DNA from: Fulvia fulva
Taxonomy: Eukaryota; Ascomycota; Dothideomycetes; Mycosphaerellales; Mycosphaerellaceae
Length of the DNA stretch: 64,000 bases
NCBI RefSeq assembly: GCF_020509005.1
Contig: NC_063025.1
Coordinates: 310,001-374,000 of the forward strand
Direction of reading: 5' to 3'
Of the stretch, positions 52,899 through 64,000 are shown one piece after another (the first letter of the stretch is position 1; every line of letters begins with the position of its first letter). Below the pieces are notes generated by a model. That model saw nothing but the letters and a program-made list of their open reading frames with translations, was not told the DNA's origin and ran no database searches. The translations under genes were made by a program, and so were the position numbers.

Positions 52899-55800
52899 GG
52901 TCGACGACGAGAATCACCTATACGTAGTATCGGCTACGAACCTCTCGTCTAGCTACGAGAGAGCTAAGTATTCTTACGCTAGAGCGTCGTAGGCGCGACG
53001 GGCGCGTAACGTAGGCGAAGCCGCGGCGAATAGAGGACTACTAGTAAAACGGGTATAAAAACTATCCGACGAGCGTATACTCGTGTCGGGAGCGAGTCCC
53101 TCTTCTTTCTACGTATAAGAAGGGCGCGGAACCGTGGCCTATACGCTCGATAGGACACCTCTAGTATAAGTATAGAATTTTTACCTCCGGAGACCGTAAA
53201 CCGAGCGGGCTAAGCGACGAACATTAGACGAGCGGACTATAGAATAACAACTAAGCGGACTATATAACGGCGTCGAGCGGACTACGAAACAATCTAGTAT
53301 TTACTAGCGGGTAATACGGTAGGTAGGTAGATATACGACGAAGCCTATAAGGGCCTATTAAGTACCCGGTATAGGAACGAGGATTTTACCTAAGGTACTA
53401 CCTATCCCGCTACATAAAGTACCTAGTCTAATATAGTAGATTACGACGAGGAAAAGACGATAGCCTAAGTAAGGAAAAGACGGCTATTAGGACGGGGAAA
53501 AGACGTATAATACGAGTAGATTAGTTCTATAATCGGGGAGGATCGAGGGTAGGGTAATAAAGAACTTTATATTAGTTAGTAGAGAGCAACGTAAGGAGTA
53601 CGCTACCCGGCGTAGTATGTGCCCCGAGCAAACCTACGAGGTATAGACGGCCGCTTTCTAGAGATAGGCTACGGTAACGCGAAGGGCGTTAAAACCTAGG
53701 GCGTAGTATATACTAGTAGCGACGGCTAACACTATCTATATAGCCCGAGAGGACGGATACGTATATCGGTCAATAGAGAGTACTAAAGGGCTTAGGCCTA
53801 TAGAGGTGGATATTAGCTTAAGGAGCAAATAGGGAGGGAGGGCGTAGAGGGAAGCTTTTGCTCCGGGCTAACCTCTCGAAACGAGGCTATACGGTAGTAC
53901 TAGATAAGTAGGAAAGCGCGGTTAAGACTTATTACCTTATCTCGTAGCTAGCTTACTAAATACGATTCCTTCCTTACTAAGAGACGTAGGAGTAATACTA
54001 CTACGCGATATAAGAGAAGAAGGTATAGATAAGACGTAATAAGCTATAGGACTAGAGAGCGACGATTAGGCTCGTTATAGAAAACCCGGAACAGATATAG
54101 AGACTTACTAAATAGGCACGACTACCTAAAGAGTAACAAGCCCCTTACTTCTCCCTAATCGTAGACCGCGAAGGGATTGCCTAGGCTACGCCCCGGGGTA
54201 AGGCAAAAGCGTTAGCCGACTATTTCTTTTCGACGTAAGTAGAGGTAGACCTTACGGATATCGACCCGAGAATATACCCGGAACCCCTAGATATAGATTA
54301 GGCGGTTAGCTCTAATATAGTAATAGGAGTTATAAGTAAGCTAAAAGGACAAAAAGCCCTAGGCCTAGACAGGATACTAAACGTACTACTAAAAGAGTAT
54401 AGAGAAGAGATCGCGCCGAGCCTTACAAACCTATTTACCGTGTGCCTACGGCTAGGGTATCACCCGAAGCCGTATAGAGAGTCTATAATAGTAGTGCTAC
54501 GTAAGCTATAGAAGGAAGACTATACTTAGCCTAAGTCGTATAGACTAATAGCACTTCTAAATACGATAGGGAAGGTCCTAGAAAAGATAGTAGCCTAGAG
54601 ACTTACGTAGCTTACCGAGGACAACTACGTACTCCTAGTAATATAGATAGGGGGAAGAAGCTAGCGATCGATACTAATAGTAATAGAGCTAATTACGGAG
54701 CAAATTTAGACCCTCTAGCACTATAGTAGGAACCGAGCGGCGTCCTTACTATCCCTCGACATCGTAGGGGCCTTCGATAACGTCTTATACTAAAGGCTAA
54801 TATATATCCTATAGTAGAAACGCATCCCCTAGTAGGTAACGTCGTTCGTCTACTCCTTTCTCTAGGATCGGACGACATACCTAGTCCTAGGAAGGTATAC
54901 GTCCGACCCGGTAAAGGTAGAGACTAGAATACCTTAGGGATCCACTCTCTCCCCTATCCTGTTTCTAATATTTATGTCGGATCTAATCCCCCTACTCACC
55001 TCTCCGTAAACCTTAGTATCGGGGTTCGTAGACGATATAAATATCCTAGCCTAGTTAGACTCGATAGAAGAGAACTATCGCCTCCTTAAAGATAGGTATA
55101 AGAGATACGAGGAGTAGGCAAAGAAGTATAGTGCCCGGTTCGCCCCTAAAAAGTACTAACTTATACACTTTAGTAAAGCGAGAATATACTATAATATAAA
55201 GGCGGCGGTAAGAATCTAAGGCTACGAGACTAACCTATTAGCGGAGCTACGAGTACTAGGGATCTAGCTCGACCCGAAGCTAAGCTAGAATGTATAGATT
55301 AAGAAAGCCTAGAGTCGAGCGCAAGTCAATAAAGCCTTAATAAAGAGGCTTACGGCATCTATATAGGGAGTAACATTCGATAAGGCAAGAGTAATATATA
55401 AGGCGATCGTTAGACTAGCTATATTATACGGGGCATAGATTTAGGGAACAGGAGGCGTAGGTAAGCCGATCCCGAAACGGATAGAGTAACCCCTAAATAG
55501 GATATAGGTAGGTAACCTACGTAGGGTACTAGGCGTATATAAGACAACGTTAATAAGTACGGTAGAAATAGAGACAGGAATACTACTAATCGGCTAGTAT
55601 ATCCGGGGAATAAGAATTTAATACGCGGTAAAGACGATAGGTTACCTAGTATAAACCACGATCTAGGAGGTAAAGAATAAGATAGAAAGCCGCTACCGGA
55701 GAGGGGCAGGACATAGGACAAGCTAAAAAGAGGATGACCTTACTACCTTTACGGCCGTATAGACGAGCACCGAATAGCTAGTACGAAAGGAGGAGGAGCG

Positions 55801-56519
55801 TAGGACTCGCTAGACCGGCGGGAGTAAGGCTAAGACCTAAAGCCTAGCGGAATAGATAGCGAGCTGCCTATAGGAGTAGGACTAGAAAAGGAAGCCCCCT
55901 AAGACAATAGGCCCGATAGCGCTCCGAGCCTTCTAGAGACATAATTACTAGCTATATAGGGACCTAATAAGGGCCGAAGCAAGTATAGCGATCCAAATCA
56001 GGTCCGAACATATTAGATTAAGGGCCTACCTGTTTAGGAGACGCGTACTAGACATCTATAGCCTAGCCTACTAGTATAGCTACCTATCGTAAAACCTAGA
56101 ACATATACTACTAAGATGCCCGTAGTAGGCGAGAGGTAGGGGAAATTAGAGGTACTAAGCGGGAAGGAGAGACTATAAGTCAATTATTAGGGACAAAGGT
56201 AACATTCGCCAAATCTCTCGGTAGATACTATAGTAGGGATACCTCTAGTAGTTTAGCCTTACGAGCGAGACGGAGGAGTAGATAGATAAGAGGCGGAAGC
56301 GAGGGGGGTTATAGATAGGGTAGTTATTAGGGCAGGCCTATAATACTAGCGTACCCCTAATAAGGGAAATTTAAGACGACAACGAGGAGGAAAAGATAGG
56401 CGGGAAGGAGGAGGGGTTTTTACTAACACGGTTTCCCCTCTATATATATAAAAACAAGATAGTATAGCTATATAGGCCAAAGGGCACTATAATAGCTTAA
56501 TGAAATATCTATCTATCTA
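52899..56519 (+). mobile_element. LINE-2 copy b inserted in Gypsy-B, RIP-destroyed
   Basis: Flanked by the TATTCTATATCC duplication. From 53985 it aligns with LINE-2 copy a (27541 onward), then continues through the rest of RT (catalytic FVDDINILAW-like block near 55025-55055) and a C-terminal cysteine-rich region (about 56040-56120) to a 3' UTR and an ATCT tail (56505-56519). The first 1.1 kb (52899-53984) has no similarity to copy a and no recognised domain. Confidence 0.82.
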
Positions 56520-57669
56520 TATTCTATATCCCGAGAAGAGCTTATCGGCCTTAAGAGATACCTCGAAGAAAACCTAAAGAAGGGGTTTATTCGAGCGAGC
56601 CGTTCTAGCGCTAGTAGTCCCGTTATGTTCGTTAAGAAGCCCGGCGGTAGCCTACGCTTCTACGTAGACTACCGAGGCTTAAACGCTATTATAAAGAAGA
56701 ACCGCTACCTAATACCGTTGATTTAGGAGACGCTCGGACGCCTCTCTAAGGCTAAGTACTTTACTAAGCTCGATGTTATCGCTACGTTTAATAAGTTACG
56801 AATAGTAGAAGGACACGAGTATCTTATAGCCTTCCGTACTCGCTACGGGCTATTCGAGTCGCTCGTTATACCCTTCGGCGTTTATAACGGGCCTAGTACC
56901 TTCTAGAACTTTATTAACGACATCCTTTAGGAGTTCCTCGATTAGTTCTATACTGCCTATATCGACGACATCCTAGTCTATAGCGAGACTAAAGAGGAGC
57001 CCCGCGAGTACGTCTATAAGGTCCTTTAGAAGCTCGTAGACGCCGGCTTATAGCTCGATATCGATAAGTACGAGTTTGAGAAGACCGAAGTCAAGTTCCT
57101 CGGTTTAATTATTACCGTAGACGGCATTAAGATAGCCTAGAAGAAGATCGACGCTATCGTCGAATAGGATACTCCTACGAACGTTAAGGAGGTCTAGGGT
57201 TTTCTAGGCTTTACTAACTTCTACCGCCGCTTTATCTACGTATTCTCGGGTATAGTACGCCCTTTAACGAAGCTTACGCGTAAGGGTAAGAAGTTTGCCT
57301 AAACTAACGAGTGCTAGGAAGCTTTTGACTTACTTAAAGCGAAGTTTATTAAGAATCTGCTTCTATAGTACTTCGATTTCGAACTAGAGACCCGTATAGA
57401 GACTAACGTATCCGACGGCGTAGTAGGCGGTGTCCTACTATAACGCCGCTCGCCTAAATCTCCCTAACTACCTATTGCCTTCCTCTCTAAGAAGATGACC
57501 GCTACGGAGTATAACTACGAGATCTACGATAAGGAGCTTCTCGCTATCGTTAAAGCTTTTAAAGAGTAGCGCCCCGACCTCGAAGGCTCTACTATACCCG
57601 TCTAAGTAAGCTCCGACTATAAGAACCTCGTCTACTTTATAAAGAGTAAGCTACTTAATCGCCGCTATA

Positions 57670-57812
57670 TTATTCTACGAAGCTACGAAAGAGGAGCGCG
57701 AGGCGCGGCAAAGTTATAAAGTAAAGCTAAGCCGCGCTAACCCGATACGGAAGGTCCGCGGTTTACCCGGGCCGACGTAGCTATAGTAAGGGGTCGCGGG
57801 CTACCGGTAATA
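57670..57812 (-). repeat. Truncated Gypsy-A 3' LTR (143 of 184 bp)
   Basis: Minus-strand start TATTACCGGTAGCC just after the polypurine tract; the last about 41 bp are missing at the fusion to Gypsy-B. Confidence 0.87.
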
Positions 57813-58058
57813 GTACCCCCTCTCTTAAAACGCGTCTTAGTCCTCTAAGCGTTATCTATCTTATACGGCTACTTGCCCGTACTACTCTATAACCGTACGA
57901 AAGTCTAATTATCCTCTAATACCTTATTATCGTCTAGTAACATATCTATATCCTATCTATCTATAACTAGCCTATCCGCGACCGGCTCCCTTTAAGAAAT
58001 ATACTACCTAGTTAGCTAGCTTACCCTAGACCTAGGTCTATCTTCGGCTAGTACTCGC
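57670..58058 (-). mobile_element. Displaced, inverted 3' end of Gypsy-A
   Basis: The reverse complement aligns with 6106-6487 of the intact element: end of pol, polypurine tract (57813-57826) and the first 143 bp of the LTR. It starts (minus strand) exactly at GCGAG, where Gypsy-A copy 2 is interrupted at 50349. RIP-saturated. Confidence 0.88.
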
Positions 58059-58607
58059 TATTAGGGCGAGAGCCTAGCCTATAAGATATAAGAGTAAAAG
58101 CGAGAATATAGGTACGAAGTATAGATATAAAGGGTATAGTATAATTGCTATACAAAACGAAAGACGAAGAAAGTAAGAGAGGCCTAGGGAAGGCCGGATA
58201 CTTATACGCGATCCCTCGCGAGTACGTATCCCCGTATTAATAGGGCTAACCTATACGAAGCCGCGCTTAGTAGCTTTACTCAAAACCTTATTCTAACCTG
58301 CCCTACGTTCCGAGTCTTCTACGTGCTTCTTCTAGGGTCTAGCGTAGTCGCGTATACTCGCGGGAGTACCGTAAGTTATATAGCTACGAGCCGAAGTGAA
58401 TCTATTAAGGTTTAGTAGAGTAGTAAATTTAGAGGGCTAGGTCTCGTAGTAAATATTACAAGGTATATAATTCTTAGCGCTTATATACTAAGCTAGACTT
58501 TTACTTCTTAACGACTTCTAAGCACTCTAAGGCTCTTCTGTCCCTACCTTCTATATACTCTATAGGGAGTCCCTACCTTCTATATACTCTATAGAGAGAC
58601 TATAATA
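58059..58607 (-). repeat. 3' LTR of Gypsy-B copy 2 (549 bp)
   Basis: Matches 50350-50868 in reverse; 30 bp longer, mainly because a segment containing CCCTACCTTCTATATACTC is duplicated in tandem (58543-58566 and 58571-58594). It is preceded in the element by a G-run (plus-strand GCCCCCC at 58611-58617). Confidence 0.88.
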
Positions 58608-58619
58608 GTAGCCCCCCTA

Positions 58620-61600
58620 AATAAAGCTAAGTTCCTACGAAGCCGTAGTAGTTCTATATATCGAGGATGTTCAGCTTTAGTACTAGGCTTAGGCCTAATA
58701 TTATAGTCGATATACTATTAGTAAGCCCCGTCGAAGAGCTTAGATTCGAAAAGCCTACCGATATTAACCTCTAGGCCGTCTACGCGGGCGTAGTATTCTT
58801 CGATTGCTTAACGATTAAAGATAATATATTAGATAGGTTCCTATTAGGTATCCTACTTAGGGCAACCTTACTATTCGACTTTATACTTAATCGACGGTAG
58901 CCCTTTAATGTCGTTAGGCTCTACGCGGATTCCCCGGATCTTACGGACGGTATAGTCGTTAGAAGGTAGGTTAACCGGCTCGTCGACTTCTACTTTATCG
59001 GGAGGACCTAGTATGTCTTAGTTTTAGTTTAGGAATAGGTCCTTAGCCGACGGCCGAAGGCGTACGGGATAGAAGACGTCGTAGATCTTTATATTCGTAG
59101 GAAGAGCTAGACGGTAGGCGTATAAACTAATACGCTTAGTGATCTCAAAAGGACCTAGGTTCTTCTAGCTCAGCTTCTTAGAGAGGCGGTCCGTCTTAAT
59201 GTTCTTAGAGTTAAGGTATATTATATCGCCTACTTAGTAGCCGGGAGCTAGCTAGCGACGACGATTAGCTTAATCCTCGTAGATTACTTATACGTATACT
59301 ATCTCGTCGTAGACTTCTTTATAGATCTATAAGAGTATAGTAGCGAACTCGTCTACTACTTACTCGTTTACGTCTTCGGTAGGCGGGAGAGGTTCTTCTA
59401 GTTCTATACCTATACGAGGGTAGTAACCTCTCGTAGTATAGAAGGGAGAGTAGCTAGTAGTCTCCGAGTCCTAGTTACGAGTAGCGAACTCTACCGTAGG
59501 GATATACTAAGGCCAATCCTTCTAGTAGTAGTCGACGAAGTAACGAAGGACCTATTCGAGGATAGCGTTCGTAATTTCGGTCTAGCCGTTGGTCTATAGC
59601 TAAAAACTAGTCGAGAGGTTATGCTTAATGCCTAGGATAGTATATAGACGCTTCTAGAAGTACGAGATGAACTAGGAGCCTCTATTAGAGGTAATGATAT
59701 CCGGGAGGCCTTAAAAGCGCTAGACGAATTCGTAGAATAAGCGAGTAGTCTCCTTTACGGTCATACTCTAGTACGGGATTATGTACCGGTCTTTAGAGTA
59801 ACGGTCTACGATTACTAGAATAGCCTTTACCTTTACGCCGCTAAATGTCTTACCGTAAGGAAGATCGGTAATAAAGTCTATAGTAATATACTTCTACGGA
59901 CGATTAGGAGCCGGGAGAGAGTATAAGAGACCGTAGGGGCGGTAGCGGTTAGCTTTAGCTCTTCGATAAGTAGCGTAGTTTAGTACGTAGCGGCGGACGT
60001 TCTTCTAGGAATACGGCTACTAGTAATACCTAGCGAGGAGCTTATAGGTCTTAGCTACGCCTAGGTAACCCCTAGAGGCGGAGTCGTAGACGATTTAAAG
60101 AATCTTAGCTCGGATATTAGAGCCTTCGGGCTACGGTACGTAAAGCTTCTTACGGAAGTAGACGACACCTTTCTAGAGCTCGTACTTAGATAGCGAGAAG
60201 CCCGGGAATGTCCTCGCGCTAGATTTAAGGGCCTAAACTAACTCCTAGGCGTCTAGGTCGGTATCGTACGCTATTCGTACTCGTACTATAATGCCCTTAG
60301 GTTACTCCTTATTATTAAACCCCTTAAAGTCTAATTCGGATAAGCCGTCGGTCGTTATTAAGCCCTCTTTATCGTCGCTTAAGTCCTTAGCGTCCGAGGC
60401 GTATTCCTTAGGCTCGGATTCATTATTACTCTCGTTAAGGTAGGTAGGAGCGAGTACGAGAGTAGTAAAGGAAGCGGCGAACGTAGGCTAGTTATTCGAT
60501 AGGTACTCTCGAAGCTCGGAAGAGAGGTTATACTCTTTAATAACTTGTTGCTCTACGATTTACTAGGCCCCTCTTCGATTAACTAGAGAGTTACTAGGGC
60601 GGCGGGTAAGGGCGTCGGCTATCGAGTTAGCCTTACCGGGCGTATACGAGATTATAAAGTTAAATCGGGAGAGGAACTCGCTCTAGCGGGCCTAGCGACG
60701 ATTAAGTAGCTTGCTCTTTATAAAGTAGACGAGGTTCTTATAGTCGGAGCTTACTTAGACGGGTATAGTAGAGCCTTCGAGCTCGGGGCGCTACTCTTTA
60801 AAAGCTTTAACGATAGCGAGAAGCTCCTTATCGTAGATCTCGTAGTTATACTCCGTAGCGGTTATCTTCTTAGAGAGGAAGGCGATAGGTAGCTAGGGAG
60901 ATTTAGGCGAGCGGCGTTATAGTAGGACACCGCCTACTACGCCGTCGGATACGTTAGTCTCTATACGGGTCTCTAGTTCGAAATCGAAGTGCTATAGAAG
61001 CGGGTTCTTAATAAACTTCGCTTTAAGCAAGTCAAAAGCTTCCTAGCACTCGTTAGTCTAGGTAAACTTCTTACCCTTACGCGTAAGCTTCGTTAAAGGG
61101 CGTACTACGCCCGAGAATACGTAGATAAAGCGGCGGTAGAAGTTAGTAAAGCCTAGAAAACCCTAGACCTCCTTAACGTTCGTAGGAGTATCCTATTCGA
61201 CGATAGCGTCGATCTTCTTCTAGGCTATCTTAATGCCGTCTACGATAATAATTAAACCGAGGAACTTGACTTCGGTCTTCTTAAACTCGTACTTGTCGAT
61301 ATCGAGCTATAAGCCGGCGTCTACGAGCTTCTAAAGGACCTTATAGACGTGCTCGCGGGGCTCCTCTTTAGTCTCGCTATAGACTAGGATGTCGTCGATA
61401 TAGGCAGTATAGAACTAATCGAGGAACTCCTAAAGGATGTCGTTAATAAAGTTCTAGAAGGTACTAGGCCCGTTATAAACGCCGAAGGGTATAACGAGCG
61501 ACTCGAATAGCCCGTAGCGAGTACGGAAGGCTATAAGATACTCGTGTCCTTCTACTATTCGTAACTTGTTAAACGTAGCAATAACATCGAGCTTAGTAAA

Positions 61601-62620
61601 GTACTTAGCCTTAGAGAGGCGTCCGAGCGTCTCCTAAATCAACGGTATTAGGTAGCGGTTCTTCTTTATAATAGCGTTTAAGCCTCGGTAGTCTACGTAG
61701 AAGCGTAGGCTACCGCCGGGCTTCTTAACGAACATAACGGGACTACTAGCGCTAGAACGGCTCGCTCGAATAAACCCCTTCTTTAGGTTTTCTTCGAGGT
61801 ATCTCTTAAGGCCGATAAGCTCTTCTCGGGATATAGAATATAGCGGTCCGAACGGTACCTCCGTACCTTCTTCTAGGTTAATCTTATAGTCGTAAGGGCG
61901 ATAAGTAGGTAGCTCGTCTACGGCTTTAGTATCGAATACGTAGAGGATGTAGTATACCTAAGGAGGGACCTTTATAGTAGGGTCGGTAGGTATACGCTTC
62001 TTCTCGAGCTTCTCGAGGGCGATGTCGATATCGCGGAGGGAGGCGGCGAAGACTTAAGCTTTAGGCTACTTAGTAGTAGTAGTAAAGGTAGCGGCGTTTA
62101 CCTAGAAGATCTTAGTATACTTAGGACCGCGCTAAGGCGGCGGAGAAGGCGGAGGCGCCGGAGGAGCTTCTAGAGGGAAACTGATAGTAAGGGAAGTCTA
62201 GTCGATAATAGGCTAGTGTCGTCTAAACTAGGGTAGGCCGAGGATAAACTTCTAATACGGTAGGGACGTAAGGAAGCTAGTAATCGACATACGCTTTCCT
62301 CCGAGAGTGATTAACGTGTATATAACATAAGTAATCTTACTAGTAGTAGTCTCCGTGCCGTTAAAGAGTTTAAGGGTACGAGGGTACTTTAGTTCCTAGG
62401 GTTCGAGGTTAAGAGAGGTCGCGAGTTTATAGTCTATAAAAGACTCGCCTAGTACGCTAGTGTCTATAAGAGTGAGATTAGAAGAAGAGAGTTTCTTTAA
62501 GCCGATATTTATATTCGTAACGAACGGTTTATAAGCGTAGTCCTTGCCCGTCTCGTCGTATAGGTCTAGCTATACTATATTAATCCTTAACTTCTTTCCT
62601 CTCTTTACTTTTAGTAAACG
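58620..62620 (-). pseudogene. pol: Pol of Gypsy-B copy 2
   Basis: Read on the minus strand with TA as CA: protease (near 62480), RT (about 61850-61350, catalytic block near 61400), RNase H (about 61000-60700) and integrase core (about 59890-59480, with IDFITDLP and VDRYSK-like blocks). A C-terminal region at about 59030-58780 contains a sequence that vaguely resembles a chromodomain but is too damaged to call. Stops throughout. Confidence 0.82.
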
Positions 62621-63858
62621 TTTTTCTTAGTCTTTACCGCGTCGATAAGAAAGACCTAGGCTTTTCCCTACTTAGCGGGAGTAGTAGGAGTAGGCTCGAT
62701 AGCGCCGATAGCGCCGCGAACCGGGTTACGGGCGTTACGGGTAGCGAGCTATAGATAGTTAACTACGATATAGCCTAGACCGCCGTAGTAGGTATAGAGT
62801 CCGGCCTAGCGACGGCGAAGCTTCTCTTCGGGAGTAAGCTTACCGTTAACGAGGCCCTAGACTCGAGGGACGGCGGCACTAGCGCTAAGATCTATAGTAT
62901 TACCTATAGAGACGGGAGGGAGAGCCGTAGGAGCGGCGGCGCCTAGTAGAGTAGCGAAGTAGCTTCCGGGACTACGAGGCTAACGACCTTAAGAACGGGA
63001 AGCGAGGAGAGAGGCGGTATGTTTTATATTAGAGTCGAGGCGCTAGTAGGTCTCGACGAGCTTAAGGAAGCTTATAGTACCGACGTCCTTGTCCTCGAGG
63101 GCTCGAAGAAGCTCTACTAATAAACTACGGCGGAGAGTACTCTTCTTAGTCTCTTCGTTATAGCCGGTAAACCCGATATCGCGGTTAAAGGCCGCGAGGT
63201 ACTCGGCGAAGCTCTTATTCTTCTAGAGGAGGTTATAGATAGCGTTCTAGGCGGTAGCTCTACGGTCTAGATTACTAAAGGTAGTACGGAGGTCCTATAT
63301 TAAGGTAAAGACGTCCGGGTAGCCGATAGTCTACGTAGCGTTATCGATATAGTATTATACCTAAGCCGCGGCGTCTCCCTAAAGGAGGGAGAAGACGTAC
63401 GTAACCTTGTCCTTCTCTTACGGAAAGTGGTCGGTATTAGCTAATAGCTTAATAGTGAGCTATGTCTTAAATGCCTCGAACTTACTCTTATTACCGTCGA
63501 ACTCGTCTAGGTTATTAACCTTCTTAGAGAAGTACTAGCGGCGGTTATCGTCGGCGTACGGTACGAGGTTCTAGAAGGTGTTTATAATACCTTAAATGTA
63601 TATTACTTAGTCGTTTACTTACTCGACCTACTAGGCGGTCCTACGGAAAGAGGAGACGGTACGGTTAATAAGAGCGTAGGCGGTATCGGGGTTAGTGTTT
63701 ACCTAGGTACCGAAGGTAGCGGCGTTCGAGAAGGGGATGTTAGCCTACTTACTAAAGTGGAATAGGGTTTCTTAGTTATCGAGGTTAATACCTTTATCGG
63801 TAGCGTAGTTACCTATAAGGATAACTCGAGTAGTTAACAGTTTATTAGTCTTTCGTAA
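62600..63858 (-). pseudogene. gag: Gag of Gypsy-B copy 2
   Basis: Homologous, inverted, to 50870-52130, including the CCHC knuckle region near 62800-62750. RIP stops throughout. Confidence 0.8.
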
Positions 63859-64000
63859 TGTTAGGGCGAGAGCCTAGCCTATAAGATATAAGAGTAAAAG
63901 CAAGAATATAGGTACGAAGTGTAGACGTAAAGGGTTTAGTATAATTACTATATAAAACAAAAGACGAAGAAAGTAAGAGAGGCCTAGGGAAGGCCGGATA
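63859..64000 (-). repeat. 5' LTR of Gypsy-B copy 2 (partial, cut by window end)
   Basis: Plus-strand TGTTAGGGCGAGAGCC..., identical in layout to the start of 58059-58607. The terminal TG is unmutated here, giving the original LTR end as ...CTAACA. Confidence 0.88.

Larger units (their letters stand above)
50350..57667 (+). mobile_element. Gypsy-B copy 1 (interrupted by a LINE, truncated in RNase H)
   Basis: A second Ty3/gypsy family with a longer LTR, inserted into Gypsy-A copy 2. It includes the 5' LTR (50350-50868), gag, protease and start of RT (to 52898), then a LINE insertion, then RT and RNase H (56520-57667). At 57667 it fuses to an inverted Gypsy-A LTR. All coding sequence is RIP-destroyed. 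Confidence 0.88.
52140..57667 (+). pseudogene. pol: Pol of Gypsy-B copy 1, in two pieces
   Basis: Protease with an LIDTS-like active site near 52258-52275 and the beginning of RT up to 52898; after the LINE insertion RT resumes at 56520, with the YIDDILVYS-like catalytic block near 56955-56985, then RNase H to 57667. RIP stops throughout; the integrase is lost at the fusion. Confidence 0.82.
58059..64000 (-). mobile_element. Gypsy-B copy 2, inverted, nearly complete, RIP-destroyed
   Basis: 3' LTR at 58059-58607, pol and gag on the minus strand, 5' LTR entered at 63859 and cut by the window edge. It is joined to Gypsy-A at CTCGC (58054-58058), the complement of the GCGAG at 50345-50349. Everything is heavily RIPed. 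Full length without the missing LTR part is about 5.9 kb. Confidence 0.9.

Noticed and set aside
54693..55721. Minus-strand frames of 61 and 100 codons in LINE-2b
   Set aside because: Antisense of RIPed RT sequence; hydrophobic appearance results from TA-rich codons.
1..64000. CRISPR arrays, bacterial-type operons or telomeric repeats
   Set aside because: No regularly spaced identical short repeats with unique spacers and no telomere-like array were seen; everything points to a eukaryotic fungal genome.

Overview
The window looks like a transposon-rich, gene-poor segment of a filamentous ascomycete (Pezizomycotina) genome. The grounds are Ty3/gypsy chromovirus-type and Ty1/copia LTR retrotransposons, Tad1-like LINEs, and very heavy repeat-induced point mutation (RIP). 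RIP is directly visible: aligned copies of one element differ by CpA->TpA (and TpG->TpA on the other strand), while CpG is spared. Over many kilobases CA and TG are almost gone, and TAG/TAA stops and CTAG tetramers are everywhere.

Layout. 1-6528: an unmutated Gypsy-A element (gag, pol with chromodomain, 3' LTR), its 5' end outside the window, with a textbook -1 frameshift signal. 6529-10790: RIP-destroyed LINE (LINE-1). 10791-15190: RIP-destroyed DNA I could not assign. 15191-17350: mildly mutated DNA without a recognisable gene, ending at a near-perfect palindrome (17352-17405). 17471-25150: a large decayed ORF of unknown function, split by a Ty1/copia element (18828-24364) with matching 234-bp LTRs and a TATAC target duplication. 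25151-28244: a second LINE (LINE-2), abutting an inverted, only partly mutated LINE-1 copy (28245-30924), then a Gypsy-B LTR (30925-31400).

31560-41300 is an island with little RIP. It carries two credible minus-strand genes: a 406-residue PD-(D/E)XK-like protein and a 758-residue protein with a possible degenerate Ulp1-like region. Both have the same CGTACA-containing motif clustered upstream. The rest of the island holds only weak ORFs, inverted repeats and degenerate tandem repeats.

43225-64000 is a nest of RIP-killed elements. A Gypsy-A copy (43225-50349) is interrupted by Gypsy-B at GCGAG, and that Gypsy-B is itself interrupted by a LINE-2 insertion (52899-56519). The missing 3' end of Gypsy-A then appears inverted at 57670-58058, again joined to Gypsy-B at the same GCGAG (read as CTCGC), followed by an inverted full-length Gypsy-B running off the window. 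The composite therefore seems to be present twice in opposite orientation, as an inverted duplication with a traceable fusion point.

The genes do not form a pathway. The window records element invasion, nesting, RIP inactivation and one later or RIP-escaping insertion. All assignments come from reading the sequence; no database search was possible.
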